From Halomonas sp. McH1-25 (lineage in GTDB: Bacteria > Pseudomonadota > Gammaproteobacteria > Pseudomonadales > Halomonadaceae), in the NCBI RefSeq assembly GCF_022348165.1, contig NZ_JAKRFI010000002.1:248001-312000 (forward strand): a DNA stretch of 64,000 nt, written 5' to 3'. The notes below the pieces were generated by a model. It was not told the origin of the DNA. It saw only the letters and a program-made list of their open reading frames with translations, and searched no databases. Shown here one piece after another: positions 31,960-40,730 of the stretch (position 1 is its first letter; the number at the start of each line of letters is the position of its first letter). Both the position numbers and the translations under genes were made by a program.

Positions 31960-31988
31960 TTGTAGAGCAAAAATCGCAGCGCTACGAT
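31960..31988 (+). promoter_or_regulatory. Putative promoter of the catabolic operon
   Basis: TTGTAG (31960-31965) and TACGAT (31983-31988) are separated by 17 bases. The upstream operator covers the end of the spacer and the whole -10 element, as expected for a repressed promoter. Transcription would start near 31995, leaving a leader of roughly 105 bases before tctC. Confidence 0.5.
31973..31988. promoter_or_regulatory. Putative LacI-family operator O1
   Basis: ATCGCAGCGCTACGAT is a 16-base near-perfect palindrome with one mismatched pair and the central CG typical of LacI-family operators. Its core AGCGCTACGA is shared with the second palindrome 98 bases downstream. Confidence 0.75.
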
Positions 31989-32068
31989 AACTAGCGTAAA
32001 CAGAGGATCACTACATAGCGCCGCTCGGTACAAGAGAAGCGACCGGGCCGGCGAAAACAACACGATCA

Positions 32069-32088
32069 ATTTCGTAGCGCTACGAAAT
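32069..32088. promoter_or_regulatory. Putative LacI-family operator O2
   Basis: ATTTCGTAGCGCTACGAAAT is a perfect 20-base palindrome centred on CG, twelve bases before the tctC start codon. It shares the TCGTAGCGCTACGA core with O1, which supports a single dimeric repressor binding both, possibly with DNA looping. Confidence 0.85.
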
Positions 32089-32100
32089 ACGGAGTTCGCC

Positions 32101-33030
32101 ATGAAATCACTGCGTTGTTCCTTGGCTGCATTGACGCTGGCCGGCGCCACTCATTCGGCATTGGCCGCCGACACGCTGGATATCGTCGTGCCGTTCGCCG
32201 CCGGCGGAGCGACAGACATCGTTGCCCGAAGCTTCGAACCAGTCTTCTCGCAGCACATGGGGGTGACCTCGGTGGTGCGCAACGTCGCCAGTGCCAGTGC
32301 CACGGTAGGCACGGCCGAGGTCGCCGGCAGCGAGGGCAATCCCAACATCATCGAATATGCGCCGGCGGGCTCGTTGAGTATCCAGCCGTCGCTCAAGGAA
32401 CTCTCCTACGGCCCGGATAGCTTCACCTACATCTGCCGTACCGTCTCCAACCCGATGTTCCTGATGGTCTCGAAATCCTCCGATATCGAATCCTTTCAGC
32501 AACTCGTAGAGCAGTCGCAGGAGTATCCGTTTCTCTACGGCTCTTCCGGCCCCGGCACGCTGCCGCACTTGGCCATGGCGGCGCTGGTGGTCAACAGCGA
32601 TCTGAAGGCCGAGCACGTGCCTTACAGTGGCTCGGGCCCGGCCATGAACGCGCTCGCCGGCAACGAGATCCAGATCATGGCCGACACCGAGACCATCCTC
32701 GAAAACTATGACCTGCGCCCGCTGGCCGTCTTCGCCGAACAGCGCGTGAAGGGCTACGAGAACGTGCCGGCCATCGACGAGCTCGGCCTGCCTGCCTTGG
32801 ATTTCGCCGTCTGGCAGGGCGTGGTGGCGCCCAAGGGCATTTCGGAAGAGCGGGCCGCGCAGTACGCCGATGCCTGCAAGGCCACAGTCGAATCCGAACG
32901 CTTCAGGACTTTCGCCGAGAAGGCCAAGGCCGGCATCGCCTATCTCGGTCCGAACGATTTCGAGGCTTTCGTGAAGAGGCGCTTCGAAGCCAACAAGCAG
33001 GTACTGCAGGACGCCGGCCTGACCCAGTAA
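32101..33030 (+). CDS. tctC: Tripartite tricarboxylate transporter substrate-binding protein (TctC/Bug family)
   Basis: A 309-residue periplasmic solute-binding protein of the Bug/TctC family with a Sec signal peptide ending in HSALA-A. The mature N-terminus begins LDIVVPFAAGGATDIVAR, the conserved ligand-contacting loop of the family. Known ligands in this family are carboxylates such as citrate, glutarate or sugar acids; this one cannot be assigned. It is the first gene of the island operon. GGAG stands shortly before the ATG. The gene symbol marks the family, not citrate specificity. Confidence 0.9.
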   Translation: MKSLRCSLAALTLAGATHSALAADTLDIVVPFAAGGATDIVARSFEPVFSQHMGVTSVVRNVASASATVGTAEVAGSEGNPNIIEYAPAGSLSIQPSLKELSYGPDSFTYICRTVSNPMFLMVSKSSDIESFQQLVEQSQEYPFLYGSSGPGTLPHLAMAALVVNSDLKAEHVPYSGSGPAMNALAGNEIQIMADTETILENYDLRPLAVFAEQRVKGYENVPAIDELGLPALDFAVWQGVVAPKGISEERAAQYADACKATVESERFRTFAEKAKAGIAYLGPNDFEAFVKRRFEANKQVLQDAGLTQ

Positions 33031-33054
33031 CGATTCGCTCCAGGAGGAGAGCCC

Positions 33055-33492
33055 ATGCTCGCATCCCTGACTCATCCCCGCTTGTGGCTCGCGCTGGCGC
33101 TGCTGGCCGCCGGCATCGGTCTCTCGGTCGTGGCCTGGAACGGACCGGACGGTGCCATGCTGGTGCCCCGCGTAGTGTTGGCAATCTGGTGTGCGATGGC
33201 GCTGTCGCTGGTGATTGTCGAAGCGTTGCGCCGCGCGCCGCCCCTAAAACCATCGTTGTCGCCGCTGCCGTTATTGATGGGGGCGGTGTTGGTGGCCGCC
33301 GTGACGGTGGACACGCTCGGCTTTCTATTGCCGGCATTGGTGCTGGTGGCGCTGACACTGTGGCTGTTTCGGGTGCGCCGACCGCTGCCGTTGCTGGTGG
33401 GTACGGTGCTGATCGGCGGCGGCTTGTGGTTCCTGTTCCATCATGTGCTGCTGATCCGCCTGCCGGCAATGATGAATAGCGGGGTGATCTGA
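33055..33492 (+). CDS. tctB: Tripartite tricarboxylate transporter small membrane subunit (TctB family)
   Basis: The 145-residue protein has four hydrophobic helices and occupies the small-subunit position between tctC and tctA. TctB proteins are poorly conserved, so assignment rests on size, topology and position. AGGAGGAGA precedes the ATG. The stop is one base before the tctA start, which indicates tight coupling. Confidence 0.85.
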   Translation: MLASLTHPRLWLALALLAAGIGLSVVAWNGPDGAMLVPRVVLAIWCAMALSLVIVEALRRAPPLKPSLSPLPLLMGAVLVAAVTVDTLGFLLPALVLVALTLWLFRVRRPLPLLVGTVLIGGGLWFLFHHVLLIRLPAMMNSGVI

Positions 33493-33493
33493 G

Positions 33494-35014
33494 ATGGACG
33501 TGATACTCGCGGCGGCGGGTGATGCCTTCACTTGGCAGGCGCTATTGGCGATCGTGATCGGCACTTGGGCCGGCATTGTCATTGGCGGGCTACCCGGCCT
33601 TGGTTCGGTGGTTGGACTGACGATCTTCCTGCCGTTTACCTTTGGGCTCGATGTCATCACCAGCATGGCGCTGCTGATCGGCGTCTACTGTGGCTCGGTC
33701 TACGGTGGGTCTATCACGGCGATTCTGATCAACACGCCCGGAACGCCGCAGTCGGCGGCGACCACCTTCGACGGCTATCCGATGACTCAGCAAGGCCGCG
33801 TCGACGAGGCGCTGGGGTGGGCGACCTTCGCCTCTTTCTTCGGCGGCGTGCTCTCTTGCGTGCTGTTGATCTTCTGTGCACCGCAATTGGCCAAGTTCGC
33901 CGTCAACTTCGGCTCGATCGAGGTCTTCGCGCTGGTCTGTCTGGCGATGCTGTGCATCGTCGGGATTTCGCGTGGCAGCCTTCTCAAGGGATTGCTATGC
34001 GGAATGATGGGCTTTTTCTTCTCGATGGTCGGCAGCGATCCGATCACCGGCGCCGATCGCTTCACCTTCGGCACCCAGGCGCTGAGTTCGGGGCTGGATC
34101 TGATCCCGGTGGTGGTGGGGGCCTTCGCGCTATCGGAGATATTCGTCCGCTTCTCGGCGCGTGATGAAGAGGCCACGGTGATTCCCGAGGCGCGATTGCG
34201 TTTCCCGCCGCTGGGCGAGATCGGCCGACGCCTGATCGAGCTGATGCGCGGCTCGTTCATCGGCAGCTTCGTCGGTGCGCTGCCGGGTACCGGCGCGGCG
34301 GCGGCGGCCTTTATCAGCTACGCCACCGCGCAGAAACTTTCGCCGCGCCGCGCACAGCTGGGCAAGGGCGAGCCGGATGGCATCATCGCTTCGGAATCCT
34401 CCAACAACGCGGTGACCGGCAGCGCCTTCATTCCGACCCTGGCGCTGGGCATCCCCGGCGACGTGGTCACGGCGATGATGATGGGGGCGATGGTCATCCA
34501 CGGCATCACGCCGGGCGTGCGTCTCATGGCGGATCAGGCACAGACGGTCTATGCGCTGTTCGTGGTGCTGATCATCGTCAACGTGGTCATGTTGATTCTC
34601 AGCAAACCCTCCATCGGGCTGTTCCGCTACCTATTCAAGTTGCCGTTGGGCTTCGTGATGGCCGGCATCGTGATGTTCAGCTTCATCGGTGCGGCATCGG
34701 TGCGCGGCAATCCGCTCGATCTGGTGGTCGCCGCGCTGACCGGCATTCTCGCCTACGCACTGCGGCGGGGCGGTTATCCTCTGGCACCGCTGGTCATCGG
34801 CATGGTGCTGGGGCCGGCGCTGGAAAGCTCGCTGCGCCGCGGACTGCTGATCTCGCGCGGTGACTTCCTGTCCTTTTTCACCCATAGCGGCATCGCCACG
34901 ACGCTGTTCGTGCTGATAGGCCTGTTCCTCGTCTGGACGCTGTGGTCGTCGTTCATGCAATGGCGCGCCAAATTAGCGCGCCGTCGCCAGACATCGACTC
35001 GCGTCATCGAATAA
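33494..35014 (+). CDS. tctA: Tripartite tricarboxylate transporter large membrane subunit (TctA family)
   Basis: The 506-residue protein has about twelve membrane segments and two signature regions of TctA: GGLPGLGSVVGLTIFLPFTF near the N-terminus, and the repeated-half motif ALPGTGAAAAAFISYATAQ in the middle. It also has the characteristic GIPGDVVTAMMMGAMVIHGI sequence. It forms the ion-coupled channel used with TctB and TctC. The order C-B-A is the usual one. Confidence 0.93.
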   Translation: MDVILAAAGDAFTWQALLAIVIGTWAGIVIGGLPGLGSVVGLTIFLPFTFGLDVITSMALLIGVYCGSVYGGSITAILINTPGTPQSAATTFDGYPMTQQGRVDEALGWATFASFFGGVLSCVLLIFCAPQLAKFAVNFGSIEVFALVCLAMLCIVGISRGSLLKGLLCGMMGFFFSMVGSDPITGADRFTFGTQALSSGLDLIPVVVGAFALSEIFVRFSARDEEATVIPEARLRFPPLGEIGRRLIELMRGSFIGSFVGALPGTGAAAAAFISYATAQKLSPRRAQLGKGEPDGIIASESSNNAVTGSAFIPTLALGIPGDVVTAMMMGAMVIHGITPGVRLMADQAQTVYALFVVLIIVNVVMLILSKPSIGLFRYLFKLPLGFVMAGIVMFSFIGAASVRGNPLDLVVAALTGILAYALRRGGYPLAPLVIGMVLGPALESSLRRGLLISRGDFLSFFTHSGIATTLFVLIGLFLVWTLWSSFMQWRAKLARRRQTSTRVIE

Positions 35015-35043
35015 CTACAAGGCTTAACCTGCGAGGTATCACC

Positions 35044-36801
35044 ATGCTGACGCTTGTGTCGTTTCTATTTTTCACGGCGCTGGTCGCCGTCATCGCCTAT
35101 CTCAAGACCCGCCGGGAAGACCTGAGCCAGGTTACCGGGTACTTCCTGGCCGGGCGCAGCCTGACCTGGACGGTGATCGCCGGCTCGCTGTTTCTGACCA
35201 ACATCTCGGCCGAGCAGCTCACCGGGTTGAACGCCAACGCTTTCAGCAACGGTGCCAACGTCATGGCCTGGGAAACCATGGCGGCCCTGGCGCTCATCGC
35301 GCTGGCGTTCCTGTTCCTGCCGCGTTATCTGCGCTCGGGGATCAGCACGATTCCGCAGTTTCTGGAAAACCGCTTCGGCAAGCGCATGCGCGTGGTGGCG
35401 TCGCTGATCTTCATCTATGCCATCGTCATCGGCTTCCTGCCGTTCGTGCTCTATGCCGGCGCCATCACGCTGGGCCAACTGTTCGACATCAGCGGCCTGC
35501 TGGGTACCGGCCAGACAGCGACGACCTGGCTGATGGTGATAGCCATCGGCGTCATCGGAGGGATCTATGCAGTGTTCGGCGGTCTCAAGGCGGTGGCGGT
35601 TTCGGACAGCATCAATGGCATCGGGCTGCTGATCGCCGGGCTACTGGTGCCGATCCTGGGACTCTACACGCTGGGCGATGGCGATTTCGGCACCGGCTTC
35701 CACACGCTGGTGACCGAATCCCCCGAACGGATGAACGCCGTGGGCCTGAGCGACGATGCCAACATCCCGTGGTACGGTATGATTTCCGGGGTCATCATCA
35801 TCAACCTGTTCTACTGGTGTACCAACCAGGCCATCGTGCAGCGCGCTCTGGGCGCCAAGAACCTGGCCGAGAGCCAGAAGGGCGTGCTGGCGGCGGGCTT
35901 TCTCAAGATCGTCGGCGTGTTCATGCTGGTGCTGCCGGGGATCATCGCCTACCACCTGTTCCAGCACGGTCTGCTGGACATTCCCAGCAAACCGGGCAGC
36001 GACGCACTCAACGCCGATACCGCCTACCCCGTGCTGGTACGGGCGATACTCCCGACCTGGCTGACCGGATTCTTCTGTGCCGCGATGTTCGGCGCAATCC
36101 TGAGCTCCTTCAATAGCGGCGTTAACAGCCTGTCGACGCTGATCAGCCTGGACCTCTACAAGCAGCTCATTCGTCCCGATGCCAGCGACCGCCAGACCGT
36201 CGCCGTGGGCCGGCTGTTCGCCATCGTGACCATCGTGCTGTGCATCGTCATCGCGCCGTTCATCGCCAGTGCCGACAGCCTCTACACGCTGATGCGCACC
36301 ATCATGGCGGTGATCAACGTACCGATCTTCACCGTGGTGCTATTCGGGGTGATCTCTAAGCGTGCACCAGCGCTGGCGGGCTATCTCGGCCTGGCCTTCG
36401 GCATGGCGTTCTTCTACGTCACGCACTTCGTGCTGGGTGACGATCTGGGCTTCGTACAGGTCCACTGGCTGGTGCTGGTCGGGCTCAATTTCGTCCTGAT
36501 GCTCGGCGTGATGAGCCTTGTGCGCTACCTGAAACCCCTATCGACCCCCTTCGTGCTGACCTATACCCGGGAGGTCGACGTGACTCCCTGGCGCTATGCC
36601 CGCCACGCCAGCTGGGCTTTGGTGGCGCTGCTGGTGCTGATCTACGCGGCGCTGTCGCCACTCGGGCTGACATCGTCGTCAGGCTCCTTGACCGCCGTGA
36701 TCGGCGTCACGCTGGCCGTGCTGTTGGTGCTTTACGGCCTCTATCGCCTGCTCGTGGCGCGTTATCGGCGTTTGGCGCCGCTCGCATCCAAGTCTGGATA
36801 A
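35044..36801 (+). CDS. Sodium:solute symporter, SGLT/YidK type
   Basis: A member of the solute:sodium symporter (SSS) family with about fourteen membrane helices. The ATG at 35044, seven bases after GAGG, gives 585 residues. Features shared with E. coli YidK and Vibrio SGLT are GYFLAGRSLTWTVIAGSLFL, TNISAEQLTGLNANAFSNG and FYWCTNQAIVQRALGAKNL. Such transporters usually carry sugars or related polyols. E. coli yidK sits next to a sulfatase-like gene of the alkaline phosphatase superfamily, and here too such a hydrolase gene lies close by. A second importer in the same operon as tctCBA is unusual. Confidence 0.9.
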   Translation: MLTLVSFLFFTALVAVIAYLKTRREDLSQVTGYFLAGRSLTWTVIAGSLFLTNISAEQLTGLNANAFSNGANVMAWETMAALALIALAFLFLPRYLRSGISTIPQFLENRFGKRMRVVASLIFIYAIVIGFLPFVLYAGAITLGQLFDISGLLGTGQTATTWLMVIAIGVIGGIYAVFGGLKAVAVSDSINGIGLLIAGLLVPILGLYTLGDGDFGTGFHTLVTESPERMNAVGLSDDANIPWYGMISGVIIINLFYWCTNQAIVQRALGAKNLAESQKGVLAAGFLKIVGVFMLVLPGIIAYHLFQHGLLDIPSKPGSDALNADTAYPVLVRAILPTWLTGFFCAAMFGAILSSFNSGVNSLSTLISLDLYKQLIRPDASDRQTVAVGRLFAIVTIVLCIVIAPFIASADSLYTLMRTIMAVINVPIFTVVLFGVISKRAPALAGYLGLAFGMAFFYVTHFVLGDDLGFVQVHWLVLVGLNFVLMLGVMSLVRYLKPLSTPFVLTYTREVDVTPWRYARHASWALVALLVLIYAALSPLGLTSSSGSLTAVIGVTLAVLLVLYGLYRLLVARYRRLAPLASKSG

Positions 36802-36841
36802 CTCAGGCCCAACCTTCCACTTCCTCGATGAGCGAGTTGTC

Positions 36842-37993
36842 ATGATCATTACCGACCTCAAGACTCATGTGCTGGCCGCGCCGCTGGATCAGCCGTTCGC
36901 CTTCTCCCAGGGCTGGGTGCACCAGCGTACTGCGATGCTGGTCGAAATCCATACCGACAACGGCCTGGTCGGCTGGGGCGAGTGCGTCAATCACGGCCTG
37001 CAGCCGCCGCAGGTCGCTCAGGCAATCGTCGAGCATGCGCTAAAGCCGCTAGTGATTGGCCGTTCGATCTTCGATCGCGAAGTGCTATGGGAAACGCTGT
37101 ACAACCACACCCGGCCCTACGGCCAGAAGGGTGTGGCGCTGTTCGGTATCGCGGCTGTCGATATCGCGCTGTGGGATCTGGCCGGCAAGGCGCTGGGGCA
37201 GCCGATCCATCGGCTAATGGGCGGCGCGTTCCGCACCGAGATCCGCCCCTATGCCACCGGCTTCTATCGCCGTAAGGACGGCCAGTACCCCGAGGAGGTG
37301 GTCGAGGAGGCGCTGCGCCATCAGGCCAACGGCTACCGGGCGATGAAGCTCAAGACCGGCTTCGGTATCGAGGCGGACATTCGCGATATGCGCGCCGTGC
37401 GCGAGGCGGTGGGTGACGACGTGACGCTGATGATGGACGCCAACTGCGCCTATAGCGTGGCGGCGGCACGGCGCATCCTGATGGAGCTGGAAGACACCCG
37501 CGTGCATCTGTTCGAGGAGCCGCTGAGCCCGGAAAACCGTCATGGCTACCGCGAGCTCAAGGGCATCTCGCGTACCTGGATCGCTGCTGGCGAGAACGAA
37601 TACACCAAGATCGGTTACCGCGACCTGATCAGCGAGGGCGCGCTGGATGTCATCCAGCCGGATCTCGGCGCCGCCGGCGGGCTCACCGAATGCCAGAAGA
37701 TCGCCGCGCTGGCCCAGGCTTGGCACGTGCCGCTGATCCCGCACGTGTGGGGGTCCGGTATCGGACTGGCCGCCGCGGTGCAGTTCATTGCCAGCTTGCC
37801 TCCTCAGCCGCTGTCGTTGACGCCCGACGAGCCGATGCTTGAGTACGACCAATCGGCGCATCCCTTCCGTCAGGAACTGATCGGTGGTGAGTTCCAGCTC
37901 AATGCCAACGGCTGCGTCGAGGTGCTCGACAAGCCGGGTCTGGGTATCGAGATCGACCGAAGCGTCATCGACCGCTATCGCATCGACGCTTGA
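36842..37993 (+). CDS. Enolase-superfamily (mandelate racemase subgroup) enzyme, galactarolactone cycloisomerase-like
   Basis: A 383-residue enzyme of the mandelate racemase/muconate lactonizing group. These abstract a proton next to a carboxylate in a Mg-bound enolate mechanism. Visible catalytic elements are the K-x-K at 169 and 171 (KLKTG), metal ligands Asp199, Glu225 and Glu251, and an Asp274-His301 dyad (PHVWGSG). The C-terminus (EYDQSAHPFRQEL, KPGLGIEIDRS) closely resembles D-galactarolactone cycloisomerase of Agrobacterium. The enzyme could therefore be a sugar-lactone cycloisomerase or a sugar-acid dehydratase. It follows the symporter by 40 bases in the same operon. Confidence 0.88.
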   Translation: MIITDLKTHVLAAPLDQPFAFSQGWVHQRTAMLVEIHTDNGLVGWGECVNHGLQPPQVAQAIVEHALKPLVIGRSIFDREVLWETLYNHTRPYGQKGVALFGIAAVDIALWDLAGKALGQPIHRLMGGAFRTEIRPYATGFYRRKDGQYPEEVVEEALRHQANGYRAMKLKTGFGIEADIRDMRAVREAVGDDVTLMMDANCAYSVAAARRILMELEDTRVHLFEEPLSPENRHGYRELKGISRTWIAAGENEYTKIGYRDLISEGALDVIQPDLGAAGGLTECQKIAALAQAWHVPLIPHVWGSGIGLAAAVQFIASLPPQPLSLTPDEPMLEYDQSAHPFRQELIGGEFQLNANGCVEVLDKPGLGIEIDRSVIDRYRIDA

Positions 37994-38019
37994 TCGCCGC
38001 TTCTGAAAAAGGACGCTGT

Positions 38020-39810
38020 ATGACCAATCGAGCCAAGAAAATATTGCTGCTGGGAGTCGATGGACTGATTCCCGAACTCGTCGAACGCTTCTGTGCCGAG
38101 GGCGTGCTACCCAACATCCGGCGCTTGCGTGACGAGGGAGGCACGAGCCGGCTGCTACCCTACATCTCGACCTGGGGCGACACCAACTTCGTTGCCTTTC
38201 TCACTGGCCAGGCACCCGGCACCAGTTGGATCGGCCAACGCATGCCGCCGCGCGGCACCGGCCATTTGCTCGAGCTGATGCGCACAGCCGGCCAACGCGC
38301 CGCGCTGGTCCACTTCCCCGAGAGCCTGCTGCCCGCCGGCGATGAGGACTTCTGCTTCGCGCCGTTCTGGAGCGCCGCCGGACCGGCACCGATTGAACTG
38401 GCACCAGCCTGCCTGCACAGCACCCACCTGGAAAAATGGGCGGAATCACCCCAGAACGAGGCGCTGGGCTGGCCGCCGAGCGGAACCCTGGCCCATCATC
38501 ACAAGCACAACCGATTCGCCATCGAGCGTACCGGTGACGCTTATCTTGCCCTCATCCCGGTCAACCGTGGCGAGCCGTTGGCGGTAACGCTGACGCCTCA
38601 GGGCTCGACTCGATTGACCCTCGAAATGGGAGATAGTCAGGCCGAGCTGGGTGTCGGTGATTGGAGCGAATGGCTTCCCGTCGTAGACGGTGACGAGAGT
38701 GGCCATGTGCGATTCAAGCTGCTCGCTTACGATGCCGGTGAAGGTCGGCTCGACCTGCTGCAGTCGCAGATTACCGCACCCGGCAAGTCAAGCAACCAGC
38801 CGGCGCTGGCCGCGCGCCTGACTCAGCGTCATGGGCCGTTCATCTCCAAGTGGACGGTGTCGGCCGATCCCGATATCCGTTACTTCGAGACCAGCTTCGA
38901 GGAGGGGCGTTATCAGTTGGAGTGGCTCGCCGACAGCGCGTTGACACTGCTTAACGAAGAAGACTTCCAACTGTTCGCCACCGTGTTTCGTCTCAACGAC
39001 GAAACCCACCACACCTGCCTGGCCTATTGCGATCCCGCGTCGGCATTCTATACCTCGGCTGAGCAGGCGCGTTACCTGGACGTCATCCGTCGCTCCTATC
39101 GGATTCTGGACGACGCCGTGGGCAAGCTGTTGGCGGGACGGCGCGACGACACCGTGATCGTGCTCGCCTCCGATCATGGCGACGTGCCCAATCGCTATCT
39201 GTGCGACATCCATCGACGGTTGGCCGAGTTCGACCTGTGCAGCCTCGATGCCCACGGTCGGGCGATTGCCGAGCGCAGCCGCGCCTTCCTCAAGGACGAA
39301 CGCGGGGGACTTGAAATTTTCGTCAATCGCGATGTCGTCGATGCCGCGGAGGTCGATCAGGTACAGACCCGCATTCTCAAGGCACTGACCACCTGGTACG
39401 TCGACACGCCCGAGGGCGAATGCAATGCAGTGGCCTTGGCGGTCAAAAAGCAGGATGCCAGTGTGCTGGGCTACTGGGGCGAGCACATGGGTGACGTGCT
39501 GTTCGCCTACGCGCCGGGCTTCGTCTGGGGCACCAACAGCCGAGGCGATACCGTAGCACCAGTGACCAGCGCCGGCGCCAATCATGGCCCCCAAGTGCCC
39601 ACGGCGAGTACGGCGTTCGCCTCCAACCAGGGCCTGGCGATCTTCCATGGCGAGGGCATCCGCGCCGGTGCGCAGCTACCGTTAGACACTGCCACCGGCA
39701 TCCAGCGCATGGACGACGCCGGCGCCACCTTCGCCGAGCTGCTGAGTCTCGACACGGCATCGCTGGACGGCAAGCCGCTGGCGGCGCTGCTCGACCGGGG
39801 ACGCGGCTGA
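38020..39810 (+). CDS. Alkaline-phosphatase-superfamily phosphodiesterase/nucleotide pyrophosphatase-like hydrolase
   Basis: The 596-residue protein shows the metal-binding pattern of the alkaline phosphatase superfamily, closest to type I phosphodiesterases. It has Asp14 in LLLGVDGL, a probable Thr55 nucleophile in TWGDTNFVAFLTG, a NDETHHT pair, IVLASDHGD, and a final NHG histidine. There is no signal peptide, so it acts in the cytoplasm, which is unlike many NPP-type enzymes. The ATG at 38020 with AAGGA upstream was preferred over a TTG at 37990. It could hydrolyse a phosphate or sulfate ester or diester of the imported compound; the substrate is unknown. Its stop overlaps the SDR start by one base. 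Confidence 0.85.
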   Translation: MTNRAKKILLLGVDGLIPELVERFCAEGVLPNIRRLRDEGGTSRLLPYISTWGDTNFVAFLTGQAPGTSWIGQRMPPRGTGHLLELMRTAGQRAALVHFPESLLPAGDEDFCFAPFWSAAGPAPIELAPACLHSTHLEKWAESPQNEALGWPPSGTLAHHHKHNRFAIERTGDAYLALIPVNRGEPLAVTLTPQGSTRLTLEMGDSQAELGVGDWSEWLPVVDGDESGHVRFKLLAYDAGEGRLDLLQSQITAPGKSSNQPALAARLTQRHGPFISKWTVSADPDIRYFETSFEEGRYQLEWLADSALTLLNEEDFQLFATVFRLNDETHHTCLAYCDPASAFYTSAEQARYLDVIRRSYRILDDAVGKLLAGRRDDTVIVLASDHGDVPNRYLCDIHRRLAEFDLCSLDAHGRAIAERSRAFLKDERGGLEIFVNRDVVDAAEVDQVQTRILKALTTWYVDTPEGECNAVALAVKKQDASVLGYWGEHMGDVLFAYAPGFVWGTNSRGDTVAPVTSAGANHGPQVPTASTAFASNQGLAIFHGEGIRAGAQLPLDTATGIQRMDDAGATFAELLSLDTASLDGKPLAALLDRGRG

Positions 39811-40583
39811 TGTGGGAGCCACTGAGCGCCAGCCTGCGCGCCCGCTATCCGTCGCTGGCCGGGCGCCACGTGGTGATCAGCGGCGGCGCTTCGGGAATCG
39901 GCGCAGCGCTGGCCATGGCTTTTGCCGCCCAACAGGCGCGCGTCACGGTCCTGGATATCGATGATTCGGCGGCAAGCGCCCTGGGCGAACGGCTACCGGA
40001 CCTGCGCTATCGGCATTGCGACCTGACCGATATCGACTCGCTGCGCGCTGCGCTGAGGGCGTTGGAGCGCGAAGCGCCGATCGACGTATTGATCAGCAAT
40101 GCCGCCGACGACCGGCGTCAGGCATTCTTCGAGATCGAGCCGGCGGACTGGGACCGCAGCCAGGCCATCAACCTGCGAGCGCATTTCTTCGCTGCCCAGG
40201 CAGCCGCGCATGGCATGCGTGAACGTGGACGCGGCACGATCATCAACCTGGGCTCGGTGGCATGGATGCGTGGCAATCCGGCCATGAGCGGTTACACCAC
40301 TGCCAAGGCGGGCATTCATGGACTGACACGCACGCTGGCCCGGGAGCTTGGGCCCCATGGCATCCGAGTCAACAGCCTGGTCCCTGGCGCGGTGGTGACC
40401 GATAAGCAGCAGCGGCTGTGGCGCACGCCGGAGCAGGATGCCGAATTCCTCGCCCTGCAGGCCCTCGGGTTTCGCCTATTACCCGATGACATCGCCGCCA
40501 TGGCGATGTTTTTGGCGGCCGACGATAGCCGCGGCTGTACCGCTCAGGCGTTCGTCGTCGATGCAGGATTGACCGTACACTGA
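39810..40583 (+). CDS. Short-chain dehydrogenase, sugar 1-dehydrogenase-like
   Basis: A 257-residue classical SDR with the Rossmann glycine motif GGASGIG (25-31), Asn121 in NLRAH, and the catalytic Ser149, Tyr162 and Lys166 (YTTAK). The opening YPSLAGRHVVISGG and the later RTPEQDAEFLALQALGFRL stretch resemble the NAD-dependent D-xylose 1-dehydrogenase of Caulobacter, so oxidation of a free sugar to its lactone is a reasonable guess. It is the last gene of the island operon and overlaps the hydrolase gene by one base, implying translational coupling. Confidence 0.88.
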   Translation: MWEPLSASLRARYPSLAGRHVVISGGASGIGAALAMAFAAQQARVTVLDIDDSAASALGERLPDLRYRHCDLTDIDSLRAALRALEREAPIDVLISNAADDRRQAFFEIEPADWDRSQAINLRAHFFAAQAAAHGMRERGRGTIINLGSVAWMRGNPAMSGYTTAKAGIHGLTRTLARELGPHGIRVNSLVPGAVVTDKQQRLWRTPEQDAEFLALQALGFRLLPDDIAAMAMFLAADDSRGCTAQAFVVDAGLTVH

Positions 40584-40589
40584 CGGTGG

Positions 40590-40697
40590 ATGCTTGGGTT
40601 GACCGGACGCGGGAAGAGCATTGCCACGCTGGGCTATGTCGATACGCTTGAAAAGTCCGGCTTCGAGGTCAATGGCTTCCTGCCGATGCCGGCATGA
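40590..40697 (+). pseudogene. Possible 35-codon gene remnant or micropeptide after the SDR gene
   Basis: Starting at ATG 40590, seven bases past the SDR stop, a 35-codon frame reads LGLTGRGKSIATLGYVDT and ends NGFLPMPA. Codon use resembles that of real genes, and the peptide looks like a protein C-terminus, but no ribosome-binding site precedes it and the family was not recognised. It may be a decayed remnant marking the island's downstream edge, or chance. Confidence 0.25.
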
Positions 40698-40730
40698 AGA
40701 CCTTCTCTGCTGCTTCAATAGGGTGGTTTC

